Part shown: in pieces, positions 1 to 10,998 of the stretch
Layout of the letters: each line of letters starts with the position of its first letter
Position numbering within the stretch: the stretch's first letter is position 1
Assembly (NCBI RefSeq): GCF_037975245.1
Contig: NC_092568.1
Location: 38,890,631-38,954,630, forward strand
Reading direction: 5' to 3'
DNA: 64,000 nt
From: Apostichopus japonicus
Lineage: Eukaryota; Echinodermata; Holothuroidea; Aspidochirotida; Stichopodidae
Position numbers and translations under genes: made by a program
Notes under the pieces: model-generated
What the model saw: only the letters and a program-made list of their open reading frames with translations
What the model was told of the DNA's origin: nothing
The model's database searches: none

Positions 1-330
1 AGTTACTTTGTCTTTTTTGTTGGCACGGTAAGCATAAAAATCTCGAATCTGGTTGCACTTCACACCACCAGTCAACTGGTTGACAACTTTTTGGAAAAAT
101 TCCCAGGCACCGAAACTTGCAATTTGGTATAATTCAGATTTAACACCGTAGAATGATTTGAAGCAACATCAATGGCTTCATAAATGTCCTCTGGGGTAGG
201 GCATGTCTCTCGATGATCACAAATGACTGCTAAGGATGTATTTTGCTTCCTCCAAGAAGTAACACATATTGCTGAGGTCTTTCTGAAATCTTTTGCAAAT
301 AGAATTCCAAGTTGATGCTACCTAAGTAAC
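1..330 (-). pseudogene. Decayed coding stretch, product unknown
   Basis: Read on the minus strand, a good splice acceptor (TTACTTAG, near 331) is followed by protein-like sequence that changes frame at least twice. An early piece contains LEFYLQKISERPQQYVLLL, a middle piece contains CDHRETCPTPEDIYEAID, and a last piece running off the window edge contains YQIASFGAWEFFQKVVNQLT. The frame breaks fall near 165 and near 250. Residue composition is that of a real protein (balanced, with W, F, Y and C) rather than repeat translation. I do not recognise the family. A gene exon damaged by mutation or assembly error, or an old transposon ORF, are equally possible. The sequence continues beyond position 1. 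Confidence 0.35.
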
Positions 331-922
331 AAAGAAAAGAAAAGAAAATTCCAATCATAATGAAGTTGTGTTAAAACACTCTTGGAGCATAAGCAGTTAT
401 TTACATGTACCCCTCACAAAACATTGACATTCCTAAAGAAAATGCACACAATTTAATCAGTTGTGGTTGTCTTCTTCAAGCTCGTTTGAAACTAGAAAGC
501 CAGATGGCCTATAGTGATTCCTTGTCAAAACAGGAACTTGCATTAAACTTTCATCAGACAATGTAGGCAACTTTTACAACCAATGCATCATGTTAACAAT
601 GCTTGAAACAATGCTCACTCCCATTGCATGCAATTGTGTAGATGGCTATGAACTGTAACAGCTAGATCACTTCCATAATATCGCTAAATTATAGTTGGGC
701 CTAGGTCTAAAAGTATCACCGATCCACATCAACTTCGGCCTACTTCCTACATCTTACAAGCTAAAATGGCAATTAGTGGTAATTATATATTGCATTACAT
801 GAATATATGTTTATCCCTTAGTAAGCATAGTACCAGCGTAACTATAGGCCCATGCCCGATGCTATTAAAAATGCATTGCCTTGAAATAGCCTAAGTAGTA
901 AGTATATCCTACTAGTATAGTC

Positions 923-1198
923 AGTATTGCGAAGTTCGGCATACTGCGAAGTTCGGACACCCTAAGAAATACACGATTTCACCATAAAAACCTACAGGAA
1001 GAGCCAAATTTCACCAAAAAGTACGAAGCTACAGTTTTTTGTCTCCAAAATGACCCGTGTGCAAGAAATTACTCACATATTTGTCAATAAAATGACGAAG
1101 ATCTATGAAGTCTGTAATAATTACTGAAAGCGCAACTGCGCCACCAATTTTATCACCAGCGCCACACTGTGGGTTGCGTGTCCGAACTTCGCAATACT
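923..1198. repeat. Inverted-repeat element with 17-bp perfect arms
   Basis: AGTATTGCGAAGTTCGG at 923-939 is the exact reverse complement of 1182-1198. A second copy of the core, CGAAGTTCGGACAC at 948-961, is mirrored again by GTGTCCGAACTTCG at 1381-1394, so the inverted structure may reach about 1395. This looks like a small MITE or a nested pair. No target duplication was recognised, and the short ORFs inside on both strands are chance frames. Confidence 0.5.
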
Positions 1199-2203
1199 CT
1201 AGCAAAGAAATACCAGTTCCACAATCACGAAGAATCTTCTTGGAAAACAACGTGAAAACAGTTTGCAGGAAAGAAAGTTTGGCCGTGTATCGTACTATAA
1301 CACAATTCTCCCACCATATGAAGTATATTTTCTGGTGATTTATACCAGAAGATTTAGTTTTGGGGTGTTTTAGGTCTTAAGTGTCCGAACTTCGAAGTCA
1401 CCATGCTACTACTACTACTTAAAAAAGTGACTCGCAGGGTATACGAAGTTACGGTTAACGCCCAAAAGGAATAGAATGCACTAGGTTACATAAAAGGCCT
1501 AGACAAAAGTCCTCCGTCCGTCCGTAGGCAATTCCGTTTAATTTTACTTGTATGTAGGTAACACAGATTCGTTGACAATGAGTTGACTATGACAAACAGC
1601 ACCTAGCCTATTATATTAACTTATCGTATGACTTTAACGTTAGGTCTACGTAACGCAAGCGATTCAAATGCATTCGTCTACCCAACTTAGTCGTGGGTCT
1701 CTAAGCATATCTCGTTCGTTTCACGTTCACTTACGTAATATCGAAACATACCTCCGAATTTTTCAATCAATTCTTCCAGGCCCCAGTCTCCTATAACGTC
1801 ATTTTCCATGCCATTGTTGCTCGTTACCGCACACTGAATACGTAACGTTATGTGGCTTGCACGTATATATGGCCGTGGTTACTATAGTACATTTAGTAAC
1901 GATAAATGTTGTCAGTGGTTTGAACACGTAACTTGCACTAAGAATCCAGCTGATGGGAGGTTCGACCAATCGGAATGCTCGAACTGAAAGTACACTTTCT
2001 GCAGGTGTAAAAAATACACGCTACATGAATTATGTAACCCTACTCAGGGTCAGAGTAACCCTTCAGGTGTAGGGTGAACGGTTACACCTGGAAAGTGTTC
2101 AAATTCAACACTCCATTTTTTTGCGTGTAGTGTATGTTATTCGACGAAAGTAGACACAATTTTAGAGCCGTTGACGCAAAAAATAGGATCTCAGATCTGA
2201 GAA

Positions 2204-2584
2204 GTGATTAGCATAGACCTAATTAGATTTGTCGAGTCGCATGATAATCCGTCGTGTTCTCAGATAGTACTATGCTTCCTCCCAGACAAACCGGCTGCCA
2301 CGATTCTAGCCGACAACCTGGATAGGTATTCGCCCCGACACCGCAAGCTGTTTGCAACAACTTGTGGTCTTGAACTAGAGTTTACATATTTTTTAGGCTA
2401 TAGCACCGATATAAGAACAGAGAGGAAAGTAGTGTATTCGCAACTTCTTTGTTTTTTTTTATTTGAAAATATGTTAAGGATAGGTTATACCCCTGAATAT
2501 AATTGTGAAAGAAAGGTTCGATTCGAAGGGTATCGGATTGTTTATAACAACCAACAACCAACGACAGAGAACAAGTTAGTTTAA
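2204..2584 (+). other. Open frame without ATG, doubtful
   Basis: A 126-codon open frame begins at GTG, not ATG. Its first half (around PDKPAATILADNLDRYSP) has protein-like composition, while the second half is AT-rich and looks random. No family is recognised and no splice sites frame it convincingly. It may be a remnant of an old mobile-element ORF or of an exon. It is listed only because it lies in an otherwise empty stretch between 1400 and 2700. Confidence 0.15.
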
Positions 2585-2717
2585 TCATTTACTTTACTCG
2601 TCTGAGTACAAAATGAAAACGCAAAGAACTAAAGAGAAACATATAGAATGACAACTACTACTGTTACGAATATGCCCTGACCCACAAACTAAGCCCAAAT
2701 AAGTTTTACCAGGCTAA

Positions 2718-4298
2718 GAGCCAGAAACCCAAAATATACACAGGTGGAACCCCAGAGGTAAAAGGGACACCCGATTCAAAGGCAAACAGCGGCAAAGGGA
2801 ATTCTGGGGCACGAAACCACCAAGTGGGAGTGGATTCAAAAAGCAAGTTACTTGCTATAATTGTAACAAACCTGGTCATCTCATGTCACAATGTTATCTG
2901 TTGCAAAATCAAAATTCTCAAAGAAAACAGGAGGGATCCTCAAAATCACCCCCTAATACAGTTGGATGTGTTGCCGCAAAGAGGAATTCGAATCGAATTG
3001 ACAAGGAAATCCAAAAGAAGGAATTTGCTAAAAATCAAGTGAATAAGGAATTCCAACCATTCATTATGGAGGGTAGAATATCAATTAGTGATGATTTTTC
3101 GCCACAACAAATTAAGATTTTTAGGGACACAGGTTGTTCACAGTCGCTCATTTTAGAAGAAACGTTGCCCTTTGGTGAACAGAGTTCGACTGGAACGTGT
3201 GCATTAATCCATGGTATAAAGATGGAGATTATCAGTGTTCCCTTACACAGAGTAAACCTAGAGTGTGGTTTGGTGTCCGGCCAAGTGCTGGTTGGAGTTA
3301 TGTCGGAATTGCCGATAAAAGGTGTTTCCATGATGCTTGGAAATGACCTGGCAGGGGATAAGATTCTCCCTAACCCCATTGTTACAAATACGCCCTCTAA
3401 TGTTGGTAGCCACGAGGAAGATGAAATATTTCCTGCATGTGTAATAACTAGGGCAATGAGTAAAAAGGCAGTCTCGGAAGTGGAGGTGTCTGGGAGCTGT
3501 CAGAGTGATGTCTTTAAGTTGGAAGACACATTTTTTAAGGTGTTGAATGACACAGAAAGTATTTCGGGAGATAACCAAAAGGTACAAAAAGAAGATCCTT
3601 TGAGCCGCAACAAATTGATTTTAGAACAAAGTCGTGACCCTGAACTGATAGATTTAGTTAAAGGGGCAGTGACCCCACAAGAAGTGGAAGATAACCCTGT
3701 CTGCTTCTACAAACAAAATGGCGTGGTGATGAGAAAATGGCGACCTCTAGTTGCGCCTGCAGATGAGGAATGGCAAGTGGTGCACCAAATTGTTGTACCC
3801 AAGGTGTACCACAGTGACGTCATGAGCATGGCCCATGATAGTCGAATGGCAGGACATTTAGGCGTCAGGGAAACCTGTGATAGGATTCTAAAACATTTTT
3901 GGTGGCCCAAAATCAGGAGTGACGTGGCTGATTACTGTAGGTCGTGCCATGCATGTCAGGTGGTTGGGAAGCCCAACCAGAAAATACCGCCAGCACCTTT
4001 GAAGCCAATCCCTGCTTTTGATGAGCCTTTTAGTAGAGTCATTATTGATTGCGTTGGTCCTCTCCCTAAAACGAAATCAGGCAGACAAAATTTGCAGCAA
4101 GGTCAAGCCAAAATGAAACAATGGTATGACAAAAATGCAAAGAACAGAGTGTTCAAACCAGGAATTATTCAACTATTGAAAAGGAATGTCTTGCACTCTT
4201 GTTATCACTGCAACATTTCGATGTATATTTGCATACTACCGTCTACTCTGTGCTTGTGTTTACTCATCATAATCCTCTCACTTTCATACATAGAATGA
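2718..4298 (+). pseudogene. Ty3/Gypsy-type gag-pol remnant: zinc knuckle, protease, broken integrase
   Basis: The frame is open from the codon after a TAA at 2715-2717, so the first ATG at 2883 is not the true start. A CCHC zinc knuckle (CYNCNKPGHLMSQC, 2853-2894) marks the end of Gag. A retropepsin active-site motif DTG lies at 3126-3134. The reverse transcriptase that should follow is absent. The frame runs on into the integrase zinc-binding region (GHLGVRETCDR, then FWWPK and SCHACQ, about 3834-3960) and the first catalytic Asp of the integrase core (VIIDCVGPLP, about 4039). The core then jumps to its far C-terminal part (KMKQWYDKNAKNRVFKPG), so the middle of the core and its other acidic residues are missing. 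Element order and LTR agree with Ty3/Gypsy; this copy cannot encode an active polymerase or integrase. Confidence 0.85.
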
Positions 4299-4417
4299 CG
4301 AGTAAGAATCAGAGATTAATGAGATGGAGTTTAACTTTACAAGAGTACAATCTTGATGTGAGGCACATAAAAGGAAAAGACAATGTGATGGCAGATGCTT
4401 TTTCCAGATTCACATGA
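4175..4417 (+). pseudogene. Displaced RNase H fragment of the same retroelement
   Basis: In a different frame from the integrase ORF, the sequence reads IEKECLALLLSLQHFDVYL, then PLTFIHRM, then RLMRWSLTLQEYNLDVRHIK and GKDNVMADAFSR. These are hallmark C-terminal RNase H motifs of Ty3/Gypsy Pol. In an intact element RNase H lies before integrase; here it follows the integrase tail directly at about 4164. The likely origin is a deletion or template switch that brought separated pieces together. The fragment ends at a TGA just before the untranslated region leading to the LTR. Confidence 0.85.
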
Positions 4418-4637
4418 ATTTATTGTATATATGACAAGACAAAGATAATATCACTATGCATGTGTATAAAGAACACTCAAAATTATTTATTATGCATAAC
4501 TTAAAAAGTTGTTTGATGAGTGTTTAACGAAAATTTGTTCAAGTGTAACAAAGTTCATATTTTATGATATAGTATGTGATAGGATAGAGCAGAATGTAAG
4601 AGATAAGAAAGTTTTCATTGCATTCAAACTTTCCTTT

Positions 4638-4648
4638 AAGGGGGAGGG
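4638..4648 (+). other. Polypurine tract
   Basis: AAGGGGGAGGG lies immediately before the TG that opens the 3' LTR, the expected position of the plus-strand primer of an LTR retroelement. Confidence 0.7.
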
Positions 4649-5747
4649 TGTTAAGAGGGCCCATTGTAGCCTAACGCTAGTCACTGCTAGTGAGGAACCT
4701 AATGTTATATTATAGAAAGTATTTGAAATTGCCTACGTGATAAATCAATATTTGAGAAATTAGGTCGGGTTACCGTGTCAGAATGTTATAGTACACGATT
4801 GTTCTGGTATATTCCTTATGATGACGCGCTGGTCTCGGGTTAACATCGGATTACGTGAAATCGCGTGTAAGCTGTGCACACATCTTCGTGGATTATCTGG
4901 AATGTTCGCGAGATATGCAAAGGACTTCCGGGGAGGAAGAAACTGGGTCGAATCGTTACTCAGGTGTATCGAGAAAGATCTGGATGATTCTTGACATGGC
5001 GGATCGTATAAAAACCCGCCCAGATCGGAGAGTTTCTCAGTTTCTGAACGAATACAAGCGACGACACATAGTATACCATTCTACTATTTATCGTCAGTGC
5101 TCAACTGCCAGTAGTTTCTGAGGGATTGAGATATCGATACCAAGATTGATTCTACACTTCCATTCAGAAGTTTGAAGAGGACTTTGCTGTGAAAATACAG
5201 TTTTCCAGTCTTTATTTCGGAGAAGGTGAAGAATTTCTGTCTCCGTTGAGGAAGTTCGTTAAGCCAGGAGTTGGTGGCTATAAAGCTGATTTTGGACTGA
5301 CTCTGGTAATATTTAGTCGGCGAGAAGTTCGACTTGTGCTTCACTCTATTGTGGCTGGAAGTCCGTCTTCTATTTTGGAGCATCGCCGGAAAGAAGGTGA
5401 CTGCTGTTTCTGGGATCGCGAGAAATTTCGTCGAGGACCAGTGAATTTCGCGGTACAACGGACCGAGAATCGTCGTTATCAAGGTCTTGGCCGCTGAGGG
5501 ATATCGCCGTTGGAAGAGACCAGCGTGTTTTAAGTGTATCCTATCTTGTTAAGTTTGTGAGTAATTTTCTATATATTTGTAATTACCACTTGTTGTTGTT
5601 GGTTCAAACAACATTGTTCAATATAGTTTACGTTCTCATTCAAATTCTCTAGACTCGTCAATTTGTCTGTGTTCCTTACGGAAACGAACCCAGGCTTGTG
5701 TCTCGTTAAAAATTAATTATCGAGACCTCTCGCATTCCAACGTAACA
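4649..5747 (+). mobile_element. 3' LTR of the Gypsy-type element (1099 bp)
   Basis: The LTR opens with TGTTAAG after the polypurine tract and closes with TAACA, giving the inverted TGTTA/TAACA ends typical of LTRs. A TATAAAA box at 5007-5013 and GC-richer sequence after it mark the U3 promoter and the start of R. I see no clear AATAAA downstream. The base after the LTR starts CTACT, a possible 5-bp target duplication, but no matching 5' LTR is present in the window, so the copy is truncated at its 5' side. Short ORFs at 4855-5121 and 5189-5497 lie inside the LTR and are not genes. Confidence 0.75.
5007..5013 (+). promoter_or_regulatory. LTR TATA box
   Basis: TATAAAA sits 358 bp into the LTR. 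Transcription would be expected to start about 25-30 bp downstream, near the CAGATCGGAGAG stretch. Confidence 0.6.
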
Positions 5748-6886
5748 CTACTAATATTGGACCAAGGAATTTATGTAAAAAAAAATCGAGCTTGGTCAAT
5801 AATTAATAAACTACCAATTATTGATCAGACTATATAGTACACTTTCGTGGGATTTATGATAAGTGGAGTGCATAATGCGAAAGTATATACTTCGATTATA
5901 GTCATCCAGACACTTTTCTGAGTAATTTTAAGTTTAGATAAGAGCCAAGATATGTATGGCTAGAACAGGTATCAGACAAGTGCGCCAGCCGGAAGCCATA
6001 GTACCTTGCATACCTTGTAAGCAGGGATCAAGAGAAATTTCGGATTCTTATATGTAAGTATATGAACAACGGAGAACTCTCTGTTAGTAAGGGTGAGTAT
6101 TATATTAAATAAAGGCCATAAATGGCGGTCTAGCCGTACATATCGTGGTTCTTTTCCGTTGTTAAATCCCAGTCAGTTTTGCATTGTTCGTTTACGCATA
6201 TAACTTAACTTTATGTAAAATGCGTATAATATGGTGCACATCCTCCTAAACATCCGCATAGACATTTGTTTTAAACGCACGAATTGATCAATTAATGAGA
6301 AAGTAGGATGTATGAACCCTTTCATTGAGTTAATACTATGCAAACCTATACATATAGTTCCAATTAGAATATATCTCGGTAGTAGAAATTAGGTCTTGCC
6401 CTGAGTACGTACAGCGTGGTAATCGTATGACTTCCTATGAAGGACTATGACTATACACTACCATAACGAAAAGTTCGAATCTCAGGCAAATATCAAACGA
6501 ATATCACTCCCCCATCCCCCGCCCCTCCCCCATTTTTTAACAGCCTCAATTGTGCTCCTTTTAATAAAGTAGTGCGCTGGTATAGATATGAAAAGTGCCG
6601 TTGTCATAACAAGAGTGTCATTTTGTTGTACGAAAGATGCAAAACTGTAATTAAAAAGTGCCATGCTATAGTTCATAGATGGAGAAAAACATGTCATTTA
6701 CAAGAGCCCTCTTGGGGAAAACATTAAATTCTGTAATCTTGTGAATGCAGAATGCAGTGAGGGTTTGTAGAAAAGTATCAAATCAGTCCATGTTCCACTG
6801 TATAACCCAGGTTTTTTCCACTCCTTGCACTCTCCCTCGACAGGTTGAACCTTTTTCTGTCACGCCTGAGTAACATGACTCACGGT
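5748..6886. other. No gene seen
   Basis: This is AT-rich sequence between the LTR and the first hAT-type element. A C-rich and G-rich patch near 6510-6535 looks like the poly-C tracts found inside the hAT-type elements of this window, but no termini could be assigned. Confidence 0.4.
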
Positions 6887-7017
6887 CAGTGGCGTCGCCA
6901 GACATTCCAATCTTGGAGGGCACAGGGGGGCAACTCGCATTTGGGGGTGGGGGCACCTGGGGAACACGGTTTTTTATTGGGAGGGCACGTGCCCCCTCCC
7001 TTTTGGCGACGCCACTG
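6887..7017. mobile_element. hAT-type MITE, 131 bp
   Basis: The termini are perfect 14-bp inverted repeats, CAGTGGCGTCGCCA at the left and its complement at the right. They are flanked by near-identical 8-bp sequences, CTCACGGT (6879-6886) and CTCACGAT (7018-7025). Starting with CA and duplicating 8 bp is the hAT pattern. The interior holds G-runs and the motif GGCACGTGCCC. It sits 99 bp downstream of the stop codon of the paralogue at 7116-8030. It appears to be an internally deleted version of the elements at 16208 and 21905. Confidence 0.85.
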
Positions 7018-7115
7018 CTCACGATGGTCACTTTTGAGGCCTGTTGCAATTGAGCCGATCAAAGCGACTTTCAACAACAACAAAAAAAACCTGAACCACA
7101 TATTACTCGCCCGTA

Positions 7116-8030
7116 TCAGAACTTTTGCTTAAAAATTTGCAACATCAGATCGCTGAAAAACTTCGAGTGCATCGGCTTCTCTTCGATGCACTGCATGTCG
7201 GTTTGTACTAACCGAATCATGGCATAAAATTCCTTACAGCTTACTTTCATCTCCACTGCTTTCTTCTTCATCATGTTGTAATGCAACAGTTTGGCCCTTT
7301 CTCCTTTGCTGTGAAATGCAGTGAGCTCTTCTTTCATTATATTAAAAAAACCTGCAACAGCATTAAGACCATCTAGGAAAGCGGAAAGTGCTGGAATCAG
7401 GGAGTCGCTTACGACGACTGCTGATGTCTTGTTGATCTCGACTTGTTTGGCCTCCTCCGCCGCTTTAGCCATATCGCTGTTTGCACTACTGCTGAGAAGA
7501 GGCGAGGCAATTAAATTCACACCAGGAACAAACGCAAGGCCAAAAGCCCATCCTCTTGAGTTGGCAGCTTCTTTTTCTAACGCTTGTTTCCTTTTTATCA
7601 ACTCGTTATTGAGAACCTCAAGTTCAGAGATCAACACCTTCGCCTCATCCTGCCTCTTCTTTAGAGGAACAATCATATCCTCGTGCATGCGTATGACCTC
7701 GGTGCAACATTGCTGGTATCCGTTTACCTGTTGCAGGATACATGGAAGCTTGCATTTCCAGGCGGTTAGTTCATGTTTTTCGTAGTCGTCGAAGTACTCT
7801 TCGATGGCTCTTATCATTTGACTAGAAAGAGGCAAAACCTTCTTCATATAGACGACGGCATCTCTCCTCGTCTGGTCACGAATGTTGTTGATTTCAAAGG
7901 CCTTGTGTGATGAAAACTCTACTGCATTCTCCTCATACAGAGATCTAAGACCCCGTGAGAATATTAGCATGTTCCTTGGCAATTCTTTCAACTTAACTGA
8001 GAAACTATCTACCCTTCCTTGCACCGACAT
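7116..8030 (-). CDS. Predicted helical protein with HBL/ClyA-like architecture, paralogue 1
   Basis: 304 codons in one exon. The ATG at 8030 follows directly on a splice acceptor (TTTACAG), so an upstream exon is likely and this ATG need not be the initiator. Visible features are a helical N-terminal half, a charged coiled-coil-like helix at about residues 115-158, a hydrophobic segment starting WAFGLAFVPGVN (about 160-180), and a second hydrophobic helix (IPALSAFLDGLNAVAGFF) at about 205-230. Two long helices flanking a hydrophobic hairpin is the layout of alpha-helical pore-forming proteins of the ClyA/HBL class. Assignment is by architecture, not by conserved catalytic residues, and a non-toxic helical protein is possible. 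No signal peptide is visible. Compared with paralogue 2 it lacks a few residues near 245. After the shared EKP at about 286 its C-terminus is unrelated and about 20 residues shorter, suggesting a frameshift or truncation. Confidence 0.7.
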   Translation of the reverse strand: MSVQGRVDSFSVKLKELPRNMLIFSRGLRSLYEENAVEFSSHKAFEINNIRDQTRRDAVVYMKKVLPLSSQMIRAIEEYFDDYEKHELTAWKCKLPCILQQVNGYQQCCTEVIRMHEDMIVPLKKRQDEAKVLISELEVLNNELIKRKQALEKEAANSRGWAFGLAFVPGVNLIASPLLSSSANSDMAKAAEEAKQVEINKTSAVVVSDSLIPALSAFLDGLNAVAGFFNIMKEELTAFHSKGERAKLLHYNMMKKKAVEMKVSCKEFYAMIRLVQTDMQCIEEKPMHSKFFSDLMLQIFKQKF

Positions 8031-8040
8031 CTGTAAATGA

Positions 8041-9130
8041 AAACCAAATTGAAAACTTTAGTCGACTTTTCGCGGACAATGCAAACTGCTTATATACTTC
8101 CAAGGTTAAGCTGAAAGGAACGGTATCTTTTGACAATGAGGACAACAATATAACGTTTTCTGGAAGGACGGACATGGTAAAGATGCTGCCACTAACAAGA
8201 ATGAAATCATAAATTTGAATTTGTTATTTCAAATGAAATTATTTTGCATTGTACAAACATCAACAAAAATATCTTTTTCCTCATGATAACCTGTGTAGCA
8301 TATATATTCAATTCGAACTCATACAAAGATCTACTTATTGTACAACAACACATTTTTAATGATTTCTCAAAAACAAACATTGCTCTGCTTTAAAACAATA
8401 TAACAAACAAACTTAAATTACAAATCCTGTTGGTAAACCATATACATTGTAGTCAAATTGCTTGGTTGTGTTAATCATTATACAGTACGGTATATGTTAA
8501 CAATACATATCTACTATATAGTACATATTATAGTATGTGTGTGTAGGTAAATGCAAGTATGTATATTTTTAATTGGCCCAAATGTAGATGTTGTGTTGTT
8601 TGTTGTTTGACGACAATCGTTAAGTTATACGTATACGGCGCATGGATCTTGACAAAAGGTGTCAATCACCGAATCAAAGTTCATTCGTTCAGATCAATCT
8701 CGTTCTATACGCTCAGTTTGACTAATGAGGAAAAAAAAACATTTCCTCTGTCTTTGCTGACCTGAGGTAAGTTTTTTGTTCTGTTTTAGACAACTAGATG
8801 ATTTCTCGTTTGTCGCTCGAAATAAGGCAATGGTAGCCAGCATTAAGCACAAAATGTTCAAGTTTTGAAGGGACGTTATTATGAATGTTTCATTTTTAAA
8901 TCCCATCTTACATTTTAAAAGCACTGGGCAGTAATCGAAAATGACAACACAAGTTTCTGCCGCTCGAAAAACTAACAAGTTTAAAGATCCTGTTTTGTTT
9001 ATTTGTGCTTTTGTTACTTTGTATTACACGTGAATGGTGGGCGATACACGCACTTTGCTTTCGCCTTTACGGTAGATAGAGAAAAGACAACTTTCCTGGT
9101 TGTGTTTGAATCATATTAACTGGTTATTTT
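8041..9130. other. Upstream region of paralogue 1, no gene seen
   Basis: This is the presumed intron or 5' flank of the minus-strand paralogue. I looked for a counterpart of the small first exon seen at 15525-15542 and did not find a convincing one. The ORFs here are short and compositionally random. Confidence 0.35.
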
Positions 9131-9879
9131 TTGAACGTCGGATACCCCCTTCACTTAATTAGACAGGGTATTTCCAGGGCCGACAAGTTGAGCCGTGAGG
9201 ACTTATTAAAATACAAGTCTAAAAGTCCCAACACACGCATCCCGTTCGTTAGTTACAACCCCCTCATCAAATCTTTCATTCGCTCCATCAAACAGGAATT
9301 TGCTGTATTTCAAGACGATCAGTCCGTAGGAGAATCGTTTAAGGTACCCCCCATGCTAGCATTTCGTCAACCCCCCAACCTTAAATTTCTTCTCACTTCC
9401 TCCAGACTCTCCCGCTCAGTTTCCACCTCCGCAGGCAATTTTCCTTGCGGTAAACCTAGATGCCAAATATGCCCCCATATTACCCCAGGCACCGTGGTCA
9501 AGATTCCCAATGTTGACTTTAGTCTAAGACCCCCTTCCCTCTCTTGTGATTCTATTAATGTTATTTACATTTTCTATTGTGTACTTTGCAAAGAGGGCAA
9601 TTATGTAGGTGAAACAGGCTCCCGATTCCGCTTACGTTTTAATAATCACAAAAAATCTATTCGTGATAATTTTGCAGGATCCCCAGTTTCCGAACATTTC
9701 AATCTTCATAGTCATTCTCTAAAAACCTAAAATGTATTTTAATTGCCTCAGACTTCAAATCAACTACTGAACGTAAACGTAAAGAAATCCATTGGATCTT
9801 TCGTATTAAGTCTCACATCACCGGCCTCAACAAAGACTTGGGACCCCTTAACAACTATCAGTTCTACAAGCATATGTAA
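9131..9879 (+). pseudogene. Penelope-like element fragment: RT C-terminal linker and GIY-YIG endonuclease
   Basis: The first codon of the open frame is TTG and no ATG is present, so the copy is truncated at its 5' side. The reading begins after the reverse transcriptase core with IPFVSYNPLIKSFIRSIKQEF and PPMLAFRQPPNLKFLL, the linker typical of Penelope-like elements. A cysteine cluster (CGKPRCQICPH) follows, then a GIY-YIG-type nuclease motif (IYIFYCVLC, then NYVGETGSRFRLRFNNH). Near 9720 a single-base frame change introduces a stop. In the next frame the protein continues (SKNLKCILIASDFK to NNYQFYKHM) and ends at TAA 9877-9879. It lies between the two helical-protein paralogues on the opposite strand. 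Confidence 0.75.
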
Positions 9880-10123
9880 TCCGTTCTTTGCTCCTTAATC
9901 CGCTTCCTGTATAGTCATGGTTTATTTGGTTTTAATTCCATCATTGCAACTTACACTTATCTAGCGTCATACTTTCATTGTGTCACATTTTGTACTTCTC
10001 ATTCGACTGCTAAGTATTGCTGACGAAGGTCACAGGGGGACTGAAAATTCCAATATATTTTCTAAAACTTACTCCTTATTTGTCAATTATGAGTCATATC
10101 TTATTTCTCTGGTTTTCTCTAAT

Positions 10124-10162
10124 AATATATATATATATATACATACGTATATACATACATCA
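10124..10162. repeat. (TA)n microsatellite and ATAC variants
   Basis: Alternating TA run followed by imperfect ATACGTATATACATACAT. It may be the simple-sequence tail beyond the Penelope fragment. Confidence 0.7.
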
Positions 10163-10725
10163 ATATTACGCAGTATAGATGGTTTAATTTCATAACAAAC
10201 AACAACAAAGAAAGAGGAGACCGAGCAAATTAGTGTTATAACAATTATTTTGTTCGTTACGTGGAAGCATATCAATGCTGTAGGCCAATTTATGATTACG
10301 AAAGTGAAGAGTTTAAAGAATAAAAGGGGATGGTTACATCTGAAGTACATATATAAGAACAATAAATGAAATGGAGGGAAAAAAGAGGAAACCACTTTCG
10401 AGCAACTTTTCGCGTTTGTTCAAACCTTGAAAGTATCTCTCAAAAGTAGAATATAACATCATTGATTAGACTATTAAATGACTTCCAGAGATTGAAGTGA
10501 AGTCTATTGAGATATTAAGAAATTTGTTTCGATTATATCCACCCGGACACTTGTTAGAGTAACTTTAATCACAAATGAGGATCTTCCAATTTAAATTTCA
10601 TAATTTGAAATGAAACTTGATTGTGAAAGTACATTGTCGTGGGATTAAACTTATAGCATCGACTGTCGCATAACACTTAAATATCGTTGATATACTATTC
10701 GAAACTAAATTAAAACTGCTTTAAA

Positions 10726-10731
10726 TTTATT
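10726..10731 (-). promoter_or_regulatory. Possible polyadenylation signal of paralogue 2
   Basis: TTTATT on the plus strand is AATAAA on the minus strand, about 270 bp beyond the stop at 10999. It is the nearest canonical signal I see, but the surrounding DNA is AT-rich, so chance is possible. Confidence 0.3.
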
Positions 10732-10998
10732 GAATAAAGCAAACGTATAAAAGTGTTTGCTGAAGTCAGAATTGTATGCGTTATTGACCTTTAAATAAAT
10801 CTTAGAAAGCTTATACATATCGTGCATATGAAATTGACCTCATGGCAAGTGAGGGAAAATTCTTGGGGATGCCGACTTCGCATTTCATTTAACAATGGCT
10901 AGTGATAATCTGTGACGGCATGGGAGTTTACGACATTTCGATTATATTTTGCTGAAGGTTGCGAATTAGATTAGAAAACAAAATGATCCTCTGTTCAT

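Noticed and set aside
2662..2700. TGTTACGAATATG as a 5' LTR start
   Set aside because: Beyond TGTTA it does not match the 3' LTR, and the CTACT flank is out of register by two bases.
3035..3910. Minus-strand ORFs at 3035-3379, 3258-3587 and 3707-3910
   Set aside because: Antisense shadows of the Gypsy-type gag-pol frame.
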